From positions 1 through 5,376 of the forward strand of contig JAOZVK010000407.1 of assembly GCA_029938185.1 (NCBI GenBank): a DNA stretch of 5,376 nt. The letters run 5' to 3'. The notes beneath the pieces are model-generated. The model saw only the letters and a program-made list of their open reading frames with translations, did no database searches and was not told where the DNA came from. Shown piece by piece: positions 1 to 5,067 of the stretch. The translations under genes and the position numbers were made by a program. Source of the DNA: Bacteroidales bacterium. Lineage in GTDB: Bacteria > Bacteroidota > Bacteroidia > Bacteroidales > JAOZVK01. Every line of letters starts with the position of its first letter. Position 1 is the stretch's first letter.

Positions 1-49
1 CCTGTTAATCCTGTCTAAATAATACTAAAGAAACTTACGTCTTGTTACA

Positions 50-107
50 CTACGGTATTCATTCTCAAACTTAATTGAATACCTCCGATTTACACTGGAG
101 GCTACAA
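50..107. repeat. Degenerate copy of the REP-like palindromic repeat
   Basis: An element reading ctacggtatt, then about 22 bases, then an imperfect palindrome (82-101, cctccgatttacactggagg) and ggctaca occurs here in the same order as in the better preserved copy at 2992-3050. Only the outer five stem pairs plus a G-T pair survive, because the central ACCATC of the good copies reads TACACT here. It lies downstream of the last gene of the operon. It is probably an old, decayed member of the dispersed palindromic family described at 2852-3263. Confidence 0.55.
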
Positions 108-170
108 ACATGTCAAATCTACGGTTTTTAAATAAATTTATAAATTGTGAATGCAACCTAAGCAAGATCA

Positions 171-185
171 AAAAGCTCAAAGAGC
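171..185 (-). terminator. Weak intrinsic terminator of the caspase operon
   Basis: On the minus strand the stop codon at 191-189 is followed within a few bases by GCTC-TTT-GAGC and then five T. The stem is only four to five base pairs, so it is weak, but its position right after the last gene of the operon and the following T-run fit a rho-independent terminator. Confidence 0.4.
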
Positions 186-188
186 CAT

Positions 189-620
189 TTATTCGCTTTC
201 TTCTTTTTTGAACAGTGTTAGAATTATTTGTGCTAAATAAACTCCAAAAGCACTTTCGACAAGTCCTATAATTTGTTGTAATTCTTCTATTTGTAAACTT
301 CCTTGTGCTGCTAAATTTATACTGATTATGATAGCTGCAAAATATAATGGAAAAACAATAAAGGTTAATAAAACTATTGAACCTTTTACTTTTTTTATTT
401 TTGGTTTGTCTTCTTTTTCTACATATGGATTAGACAATATGTCTTTTATCATAACTGTTAGATATACAGTAAAAAGAGGAAGTATTAAAGTTATTAACGA
501 AAATGTATCTTTTTTCTGTAAGCCATCTGTGGCATAATGAAATAAAATAAGTCCTATTGTTATAATTTTTGCTGATAATATCAAAAACATGATAATATTT
601 TTCAATCTTTTTTCTTTCAT
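189..620 (-). CDS. Small four-helix membrane protein
   Basis: This 143-residue protein is not recognised by name. Four hydrophobic segments are visible at about residues 9-29, 40-58, 81-103 and 116-137. They are joined by a charged loop around 64-79 (lysine- and glutamate-rich), and the tail after residue 137 is charged (KKEESE). The last segment is preceded by an acidic, glutamine-containing helix start (about 110-116) and may be amphipathic. The ATG at 620-618 lies six bases after the stop of the preceding gene, so it is the third gene of an operon with a caspase-fold protein and a secreted unknown. A membrane partner, anchor or pore for the exported caspase is possible. This is inferred from context only. 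No enzymatic motif is visible. Confidence 0.85.
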   Translation of the reverse strand: MKEKRLKNIIMFLILSAKIITIGLILFHYATDGLQKKDTFSLITLILPLFTVYLTVMIKDILSNPYVEKEDKPKIKKVKGSIVLLTFIVFPLYFAAIIISINLAAQGSLQIEELQQIIGLVESAFGVYLAQIILTLFKKEESE

Positions 621-626
621 ATCTAT

Positions 627-1625
627 TTATTTTCCGTAGTTTTTTAAATTAGTTATTCTATTTATAATTTTTATTGTTACTTCTTTGGCATAATCGTTTA
701 TATATTTAGGAAATCCCCTATCCATATCTTTCATAGTTTCCCAACGGCTATTTCGGTAGAAACCTGAACCATATCTACCAATGATATTTGTTTTTATATT
801 AATTTGATTAGTCTCGGTATTTAACACAAGACTAATTTTAAACTTTAGATGCTCATAGGGAACAAATTTTTTCTTATAAAGAAATTTGAGCATAGTATAA
901 ACAAAATTTTCGCCTGCATCGTTCAAAACTTCTTTCTCAAGATTTTCAACTTCAAACTCTAATGTTTCGTTACCTCTAATATATTTAGATTTGAATTTTT
1001 GTTTTTTACTATTTTTTTCAAAACCTCCTTTTCTATAAATTTGTCTAAAGTGTTCGTTTAGTGTGGCATAGTACACATCTTTTGCAATTTTTGTTTTACT
1101 TGTAATAATATCTTCACTAAAATAGACAAAGTTTTTTATATTTAACTTTTTATTATAATCAGCCATACAAATTCGTTCCTTTTCATCGCCTGTAAATTTA
1201 TTAGTATCTTCGTTAAACCAAAATTGTATAAACGGACAGTCTTGATTGATATACGATTGTCGGATTTCTAATAATACATTTTCGGGTATTTTAATTCTAA
1301 ATACATTTATACTATAAAAATACAAATATTGCCGAATATTTGCATTTTTTTGTTTACGAAAATCAGTTTTTAATTTACGCCAAAGTGTACTATTTTTTGC
1401 AGCATTATCAGAATTAAACTTAAATTGAACTCTGATAATATTATTTTTTTTATCTAAAACTATATCTTTAAATTTAAAAACTTGTGAAATACCTGTTTCT
1501 TCAAGTTTTTCTATTAATTTGTTTTTTGTAGTTTCATTTACAAGTTGAGTTGTTTCGTTTATTTCTTGTGCTTGCAAATTTAATTGCAACAGTATAAATA
1601 AAAATAATATAATATTGGTTTTCAT
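627..1625 (-). CDS. Secreted protein of unknown function
   Basis: This 332-residue protein starts with a clear Sec signal peptide (basic MKTN, hydrophobic core to about residue 17, likely cleavage near the AQ at 19-20). There is no lipobox cysteine, so it is probably periplasmic or released. The mature part is rich in lysine, asparagine and isoleucine. A helical, charged N-terminal stretch (about 25-60) is followed by alternating strand-like segments, including a basic patch around 200-215 and a glycine/aromatic segment at about 283-295. Only two cysteines are seen (130 and 153), too few to suggest a disulfide-rich fold. I do not recognise the family. The ATG lies three bases after the caspase stop codon, and the four-helix membrane gene follows six bases after its own stop, so the three genes should be translated from one message. 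Confidence 0.85.
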   Translation of the reverse strand: MKTNIILFLFILLQLNLQAQEINETTQLVNETTKNKLIEKLEETGISQVFKFKDIVLDKKNNIIRVQFKFNSDNAAKNSTLWRKLKTDFRKQKNANIRQYLYFYSINVFRIKIPENVLLEIRQSYINQDCPFIQFWFNEDTNKFTGDEKERICMADYNKKLNIKNFVYFSEDIITSKTKIAKDVYYATLNEHFRQIYRKGGFEKNSKKQKFKSKYIRGNETLEFEVENLEKEVLNDAGENFVYTMLKFLYKKKFVPYEHLKFKISLVLNTETNQINIKTNIIGRYGSGFYRNSRWETMKDMDRGFPKYINDYAKEVTIKIINRITNLKNYGK

Positions 1626-1643
1626 TTTTTAGTTTTTTTTAAT
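1626..1643 (-). promoter_or_regulatory. A-rich translation leader at the caspase/unknown gene junction
   Basis: On the minus strand the start codon at 1625 is preceded by eight A, CT and five A; the TAA inside this run is the caspase stop codon. Nearly the same leader (seven A instead of eight) precedes the FGE-like gene at 4508-4524. No Shine-Dalgarno sequence is present, which fits A-rich initiation regions known in Bacteroidota. Stop and next start are in the same frame, separated by one AAA codon. Confidence 0.5.
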
Positions 1644-2759
1644 AAATAAAAATGTAGCCTTTGGATTGTCCTGAGAACTTATCTTACCACTTGTTACTGT
1701 ATATTTTATCTCTTTTATAATATCTGAAATTGTAAGTATATTATGATTGTTGCTTTTACCATATTTAAGAACATAAATCAAGGCTTCGGTAAACTCCGAA
1801 AAACCATCATTAGCAATTGTTCCTTCGCCTTCGCCAGAGGTTATAGCACGAAGTGCCGGTTTATTTGAAAAATTTTCCGAAATATATTCTTCTCTTGTTG
1901 TGTTATGTTCAGGTACATTGTCGCCCAAACCTGTATATATTGTTAAACCGCTATAACAAGCATCAAGTACCAAAAGAATATGATTACATTTATTATCAAT
2001 CGAAAGATTGTTAAATTCACTATGAGCTATTTCGGTATTATTATAACAAAACAAACTACCTGTTACTTTAGTTCTCACTTCTTTTCGTTTTCCATGTCCC
2101 GAAAAATATATTAATAATTGGTCATTTGCTGAATATGTTTTTTTATTGTATTGTTCTAAAACTTCTGTAATCTGTTTTTTAGTATAGTTAGGATAAATAT
2201 GTGTTTCAAAACCATAATTGTTATATAGTACTTTTGCTAATGCTTTTGCATTTTTTTTTGTACCTTTTAAGTTTTCCGAACTGCTATTACTATAATCACT
2301 CACATAAAACAACAATGCATAATCTTTGCGTTTTGTCTTATAATTTATTGTAACTTTTATTGTAGTTTCGTTATTTTTTATGTCTTCTGCTTTTATTGTA
2401 AATATATTTTCACCTTCTTTTAAAACCACTTTATAACTAAAATAATTTTGGTTCTCTGCAATATTATATTTGTTTATTTCTATTTCATCTATTTCACTAT
2501 CATCTTTTACAGTACCACTTATTGTATATTCTTTTTTGTTTGTATTTATATAAGTACTATGATTTAATTTAATTATAGGTGGTGTTTTATCTTTTTTTAC
2601 AATATCAAATGAAATATTCAATTCTCCTGTAGCACTAATACTTGTCCAGCTTGTAGGTAACGGAATTTGTAGTTTACCTTTTGGCGAATGAGATGTTTGC
2701 TGCGAAAATATAGTATTTACAAAAAATAATGTTAAAAATATTATAATGGAAGTTTTCAT
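1629..2759 (-). CDS. Exported caspase-family (peptidase C14) protein with Ig-like domain
   Basis: This 376-residue protein is a predicted cysteine protease of the caspase/metacaspase fold, acting outside the cytoplasm. A signal peptide covers about residues 1-20 (MKTSIIIFLTLFFVNTIFSQ). Residues about 58-140 look like a bacterial Ig-like domain, beginning KTPPIIKL and containing ISGTVKD and EGENIFTIKAED. The caspase domain runs from about 146 to the end. The catalytic histidine is in YFSGHG (His222) and the catalytic cysteine in LVLDACYSG (Cys268). The downstream ITSGEGEG and FSEFTEAL motifs also fit the family. The ATG at 2759-2757 was chosen because it opens the signal peptide. The longer reading starts with TTG at 2801 and only translates the heptamer repeat. 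Both catalytic residues are present, so it is probably active; its substrate is unknown. It is the first gene of a three-gene operon. Confidence 0.92.
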   Translation of the reverse strand: MKTSIIIFLTLFFVNTIFSQQTSHSPKGKLQIPLPTSWTSISATGELNISFDIVKKDKTPPIIKLNHSTYINTNKKEYTISGTVKDDSEIDEIEINKYNIAENQNYFSYKVVLKEGENIFTIKAEDIKNNETTIKVTINYKTKRKDYALLFYVSDYSNSSSENLKGTKKNAKALAKVLYNNYGFETHIYPNYTKKQITEVLEQYNKKTYSANDQLLIYFSGHGKRKEVRTKVTGSLFCYNNTEIAHSEFNNLSIDNKCNHILLVLDACYSGLTIYTGLGDNVPEHNTTREEYISENFSNKPALRAITSGEGEGTIANDGFSEFTEALIYVLKYGKSNNHNILTISDIIKEIKYTVTSGKISSQDNPKATFLFIKKN

Positions 2760-2763
2760 ATGT

Positions 2764-2791
2764 AATTGATAATTGATAATTGATAATTGAT
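2764..2791. repeat. Tandem heptamer array, 4 x AATTGAT
   Basis: Four perfect AATTGAT units lie only four bases upstream of the caspase ATG, so they sit in its 5' untranslated leader. Read on the minus strand the unit is ATCAATT. A TTG-started reading through the array would add about 14 residues to the caspase, but this is just translated repeat. The same unit forms a 12-copy array upstream of the FGE-like gene at 4653-4736. Confidence 0.9.
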
Positions 2792-2828
2792 AATTTTTCA
2801 ACGGTACAATTATACAAAATATTTGAAT

Positions 2829-2853
2829 GATAAATGCATATAATTGTTGTTTT
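2829..2853. repeat. 25-bp shared upstream motif, copy 1
   Basis: This block, starting gataaatgcatataattg and ending in TTGTTTT, matches 4734-4758 at 24 of 25 positions (C versus T at the ninth base). In both places it lies on the upstream side of the heptamer array that precedes a minus-strand gene for an exported protein. It may be a promoter or operator region shared by the two genes, or part of a mobile repeat unit. The sequence alone does not decide between these. Confidence 0.6.
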
Positions 2854-2860
2854 GTTATCG

Positions 2861-2878
2861 AAAAAAGCCTTTAGGCTT
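2861..2878 (-). terminator. Terminator-like hairpin in repeat copy 1
   Basis: On the minus strand AAGCC-TAAA-GGCTT is followed by four further T, giving a T-run of six including the stem end. This is the form of a rho-independent terminator. It would end minus-strand transcription coming from the FGE-like gene before the caspase promoter region. The element belongs to the repeat, so its terminator role is inferred. Confidence 0.4.
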
Positions 2879-2891
2879 GACCATTATGTAG

Positions 2892-2911
2892 CCCACGATG
2901 GTAATCGTGGG
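2892..2911. repeat. REP hairpin, cccacgat/atcgtggg
   Basis: This is a perfect eight-base-pair inverted repeat with a four-base loop (GGTA on this strand, TACC on the other). Read on the minus strand it is cccacgattaccatcgtggg. It shares the core CGATTACCATCG with the hairpins at 3026-3045 and 5332-5351, while the outer four pairs differ with pairing preserved. Confidence 0.85.
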
Positions 2912-2982
2912 TAAATATAAATAATGATTATATCAAATTGCCATAGGCATGGGCTATTTTGGCTAAACCTATGTTATCTAAA

Positions 2983-3132
2983 AGGTCATACCTACGGTAT
3001 TATGGAAAAATATTTACATTTATGCCCTCCGATTACCATCGGAGGCTACATATGGATTATGCCTAAAGGCATTTAATAACCACATTTATAAGTACATAAT
3101 TACCAAATCATTATAATATATTTATTCGTTTA
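2983..3132. repeat. Spacer module of the composite repeat with hairpin 3026-3045
   Basis: This segment joins the two identical 131-bp blocks. It holds cctacggtat (2991-3000), a perfect eight-pair hairpin at 3026-3045 (cctccgattaccatcggagg), and the palindrome ATGCC-TAAA-GGCAT at 3059-3072. The remaining 60 bases are plain AT-rich sequence. Diverged versions of the same element order are seen at 50-107 and probably at the right edge from 5332. No coding potential is seen. Confidence 0.75.
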
Positions 3133-3263
3133 TTGTTATCGAAAAAAGCCTTTAGGCTTGACCATTATGTAGCCCACGATGGTAATCGTGGGTAAATATA
3201 AATAATGATTATATCAAATTGCCATAGGCATGGGCTATTTTGGCTAAACCTATGTTATCTAAA
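3133..3263. repeat. 131-bp palindromic block, copy 2
   Basis: This is the second identical copy of 2852-2982, with its eight-pair hairpin at 3173-3192. Similarity stops sharply after ctaaa at 3263, where the sequence downstream of the FGE-like gene begins, so the second repeat period is truncated. Perfect identity over 131 bp implies a recent duplication or ongoing homogenisation. Confidence 0.9.
3142..3159 (-). terminator. Terminator-like hairpin in repeat copy 2
   Basis: This is the same AAGCC-TAAA-GGCTT-TTTT structure as at 2861-2878. It is the terminator-like hairpin nearest to the FGE-like gene, about 260 bases after its stop codon, and would separate its message from the caspase operon. 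It is supported by sequence form only. Confidence 0.4.
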
Positions 3264-3421
3264 TGGTTAATTGAAGCTCCAAAACTCACCTTTGTTGCCT
3301 TTTCTATTAATAATCATTAACTTATTGTAATTCTGGCGTAAGCAAACTTTTAACTCTTAGTTTTTGATTTTTGTTATTATTTATTTTTAGCTCAAAACAA
3401 AGCTGGACAAACTGTGTTAAA
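3264..3421. other. AT-rich gap after the FGE-like gene with a 29-codon open stretch
   Basis: No gene can be called with confidence. On the minus strand, 3356-3267 is open for 29 codons and ends with a protein-like tail: from the ATG at 3317 it reads MIINRKGNKGEFWSFN, then TAA. It could be the remnant of a gene end or a very short peptide, or chance. No second copy of the FGE-like gene's C-terminal segment, as a DGR template would be, is found here. Confidence 0.3.
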
Positions 3422-4507
3422 CTAATGACTAAGCGCCAAGCGAAACCCCAAGTAGTTGCTTCCGTAGGTAGAATTGTCGTAGCTACGAAAAGCAACACGA
3501 CAGTAAAAACTGCCATTGCCCCAACTACCACCACGATTAACACGATAAGAGCCAGTTCCACTTTCCCAAGCACTACCATCATTTGGTGCATCTTTATAAT
3601 TGCTATGCCATTTGTCTTGACACCATTCCCACACATTACCAGTCATATCATATAGTCCAAGTTGGTTTGGTTTTTTTTGTCCTACCTTATGGGTTTTATT
3701 ATCTGAATTTGAATAATACCATGCATATTCTTTTAGTTTGCTTTCGCTATTTGTTCCGGCATATTTAGTCCTATTATTTGCTCCGCCTCCTGCTGCATAT
3801 TCCCACTCGGCTTCGGTTGGTAGGCGGTATTTTTTGCCTGTTTTTTTGCCTAACCATTTGCAATAAGCTATGGCATTGTTCCAACTTACTCCCACAATTG
3901 GTAGATTATCATTGCCTACATATTTTTTATAATAATCTTTATTACTTCCATTTTCGTATATATTGTAGGAGTTTCCTTTTTCTAACCATTTGGGATAGTT
4001 TGTTTTTGTTTCGTTTACAAATTCCATATACTCACCTATTGTTACTTCATATTTTCCTATATAAAAATCATTGAGTGTTACTTTGTGGGGTGGTTTTTCG
4101 CTACTATACTCATCATTACTCCCCATAGTAAAACTACCGCCTTTTACTAATACCATTTGTGGTGCAATACTTTTTCTAACTGTAACTTTAAATACAAAAT
4201 TGTTGCCATTTAATTTGTTTCGGTCTTTTCTTACTGTCCAAATTGCTGTATTTTTACCGTTTTTAAGCACTATTGCTTGTCCTGTGTTTGTAATAGTTTT
4301 GGGTTTGATATCAAAAGTTTGTCCTCCATCGTCTGAGCAAAATATTTCAACATCAAAAAGTTGTCCTTCTTGTATATTGCTCATTGTGTAATCTATTTTT
4401 ACATTGTTTCCGTCTTGCGCAAATGTTACTTTTCCAAGTTTTTGTGCCTTCAATGGTAATATGGCTATTAAAACAATAGCTAATAATAAAGTTTTAATTT
4501 GGTTCAT
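3422..4507 (-). CDS. Exported FGE-sulfatase (SUMF1-like) domain protein, candidate DGR variable protein
   Basis: This 361-residue protein has a signal peptide (about 1-21, ending LKAQ). A strand-rich N-terminal domain follows (about 23-112, with SDDGGQTF). An FGE-sulfatase domain in the C-type-lectin-like fold runs from about 114 to 358. Family motifs are VKGGSFTMGS (121-130), YEVTIGEY, LPIVGVSWNNAIAYCKWL, YRLPTEAEWEYAA (227-239), GLYDMTGNVWEW (284-295) and RGGSW ending in GFRLA. True formylglycine-generating enzymes carry a cysteine pair in the GGS..C....C segment. Here the first is Asn331 and only Cys336 remains, so sulfatase activation is unlikely and a binding role is more probable. Residues 330-352 are rich in Tyr, Ser, Asn and Gly, encoded almost only by codons ending in C or T, as in retroelement-diversified lectin-fold proteins. 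The ATG at 4507 opens the signal peptide. Confidence 0.92.
   Translation of the reverse strand: MNQIKTLLLAIVLIAILPLKAQKLGKVTFAQDGNNVKIDYTMSNIQEGQLFDVEIFCSDDGGQTFDIKPKTITNTGQAIVLKNGKNTAIWTVRKDRNKLNGNNFVFKVTVRKSIAPQMVLVKGGSFTMGSNDEYSSEKPPHKVTLNDFYIGKYEVTIGEYMEFVNETKTNYPKWLEKGNSYNIYENGSNKDYYKKYVGNDNLPIVGVSWNNAIAYCKWLGKKTGKKYRLPTEAEWEYAAGGGANNRTKYAGTNSESKLKEYAWYYSNSDNKTHKVGQKKPNQLGLYDMTGNVWEWCQDKWHSNYKDAPNDGSAWESGTGSYRVNRGGSWGNGSFYCRVAFRSYDNSTYGSNYLGFRLALSH
3440..3532 (-). other. Candidate DGR variable region at the 3' end of the FGE-like gene
   Basis: This covers codons 326-356, from GGSW to GFR. Of the 23 codons 330-352, 22 end in C or T (the exception is GGA349), which is what adenine mutagenesis of AAC/AAT template codons gives. 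All four tyrosines here use TAC, whereas the 21 tyrosines upstream use TAT 17 times. The residues line up with the asparagine-rich templates of known lectin-fold DGR targets (GGSW, CRVA and GFR fixed, the positions between them variable). The template repeat and reverse transcriptase are not in the window, so this is a candidate only. Confidence 0.5.
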
Positions 4508-4524
4508 TTTTTAGTTTTTTTAAT
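4508..4524 (-). promoter_or_regulatory. A-rich translation leader of the FGE-like gene
   Basis: On the minus strand ATT, seven A, CT and five A run directly into the ATG at 4507. It matches the leader of the gene at 1625 except for one A. No Shine-Dalgarno sequence is present. The 128 bases between this leader and the heptamer array hold no obvious gene or strong hairpin. Confidence 0.45.
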
Positions 4525-4652
4525 ATGGTTTGTGTTCAATAGTAAGGTCTTCGACCTATTTATAGTTGCTTACGCAAGATATATAATAAACGGTATTTCA
4601 AAAAGTAAGCTCTATACTAAATAGGTAAAAACTTATGTATGGGTGCTTAAGT

Positions 4653-4736
4653 AATTGATAATTGATAATTGATAATTGGTAATTGATAATTGGTAATTGA
4701 TAATTGATAATTGATAATTGATAATTGATAATTGAT
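4653..4736. repeat. Tandem heptamer array, 12 units of AATTGRT
   Basis: Twelve consecutive 7-bp units are present: ten AATTGAT and two AATTGGT (units four and six). The array lies about 145 bases upstream of the FGE-like gene's start. The same unit in four copies precedes the caspase start at 2764-2791. Such arrays change copy number by slippage, which could alter spacing in the upstream region. Confidence 0.92.
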
Positions 4737-4758
4737 AAATGTATATAATTGTTGTTTT
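4734..4758. repeat. 25-bp shared upstream motif, copy 2
   Basis: This matches 2829-2853 at 24 of 25 positions and directly abuts (and overlaps by three bases) the last heptamer unit. In the caspase copy 37 bases separate the motif from the heptamers. A regulatory site or repeat-unit border is possible. Confidence 0.6.
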
Positions 4759-4801
4759 TTTTCTATATTTACATGATTATCATCTTTGGCAAACAAGCAT
4801 T

Positions 4802-4855
4802 CCCCGTATTTCGCTTTGCTTCATACGGGGCTAACAATAGGTCGTCCTATCGGAC
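4802..4855. repeat. Dispersed hairpin repeat: ccccgtat stem plus ATAGG/CCTAT
   Basis: A perfect eight-pair inverted repeat, ccccgtat at 4802-4809 and atacgggg at 4823-4830, encloses a 13-base loop. It is followed by atagg-tcgt-cctat (4837-4850), which overlaps an alternative hairpin gtcc-tatc-ggac (4844-4855). I recall very similar elements as dispersed REP-type sequences in Bacteroidota genomes, where they are thought to be moved by IS200-like Y1 (RAYT) transposases; I could not check this. No transposase gene is present. On the minus strand the hairpins supply the stop codon of the coding-like stretch at 5033-4821. Confidence 0.7.
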
Positions 4856-5033
4856 TTTTGATTGCACATGTTGATATTTCTTTTGCTTTTTGACTAATAA
4901 TATGTGTTCCTTGAAAGCCCCAAATATCATAATAAATATTATCTTTGAAGTGTAATTTTGTTGGATAAGTAGGTCGATATACAAAAACGACACTTTTATT
5001 TTTTGTATTATACTGTTTATTAAGTGTAAGCAA
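4821..5033 (-). pseudogene. Coding-like stretch without a good start, possibly a gene remnant
   Basis: The frame is open for 70 codons but begins at a TTG just after a stop and just inside a heptamer array. Its last dozen residues (SPIGRPIVSPV) are translated hairpin repeat. The middle (about residues 16-50, with VVFVYRPTYPTKL and NIYYDIWGFQGTHII) has protein-like composition with a cluster of aromatic residues, so it may be the remains of a gene broken by repeat insertion. I do not recognise a family. Random AT-rich sequence is a real alternative. Confidence 0.25.
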
Positions 5034-5035
5034 AA

Positions 5036-5063
5036 TTGTTCATTGTCCATTATTCATTGTTAA
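5036..5063. repeat. Second, degenerate heptamer array (TTGTTCA-like)
   Basis: Four consecutive 7-bp units read TTGTTCA, TTGTCCA, TTATTCA and TTGTTAA. The unit is related to a rotation of the AATTGAT unit (TTGATAA). The array begins five bases downstream of the stop codon of the decayed gene end at 5068. Confidence 0.6.
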
Positions 5064-5067
5064 TTAC

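Larger units (their letters stand above)
2852..2982. repeat. 131-bp palindromic block, copy 1
   Basis: This block is identical base for base to 3133-3263, exactly 281 bp away. Inside are a small AAGCC/GGCTT hairpin (2865-2878), a perfect eight-pair hairpin (2892-2911) and a TGCC/GGCA element (2939-2949). The arrangement resembles the composite arrays of repetitive extragenic palindromes that RAYT-type Y1 transposases are known to mobilise. No transposase gene is in the window. Confidence 0.9.

Noticed and set aside
328..537. Plus-strand 69-codon frame opposite the membrane protein gene
   Set aside because: It is an antisense shadow of a frame with four hydrophobic helices and operon spacing.
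2764..2791. CRISPR-like repeats
   Set aside because: These are contiguous 7-bp tandem units without spacers, and the 131-bp repeats have only one intervening segment.
2760..2801. Extended N-terminus of the caspase protein from a TTG at 2801
   Set aside because: The extra 14 residues are only the translated heptamer repeat, and the ATG at 2759 begins a proper signal peptide.
2807..2860. Bacteroidota-type promoter for the caspase operon (TATAATTG on the minus strand at 2814-2807)
   Set aside because: It is one mismatch from TAnnTTTG, but no convincing -33 TTG is found at the right distance, so it cannot be told from chance in AT-rich DNA.
3322..3655. Open frames on both strands across the 3' end of the FGE-like gene (104 and 94 codons)
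   Set aside because: They overlap the well supported FGE domain in other frames. Their length follows from the C/T-ending codons of that segment, which lack stops in the shadow frames.
3583..4391. Plus-strand open frames of 61-106 codons opposite the FGE-like gene
   Set aside because: They are antisense shadows with no signal, domain or start context, and the minus strand frame has clear family motifs.
3422..4507. Functional formylglycine-generating enzyme
   Set aside because: The first of the two active-site cysteines is replaced by Asn331 and no sulfatase gene is nearby.
3336..4575. Inverted 10-bp match gcgtaagcaa at 3336-3345 and 4566-4575 flanking the FGE-like gene
   Set aside because: It is too short to be taken as terminal inverted repeats of a mobile element, with no target duplication or transposase.
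4847..5050. 67-codon minus-strand frame overlapping the coding-like stretch
   Set aside because: It starts within the heptamer array and has the composition of translated AT-rich DNA; it is no better supported than the other frame.
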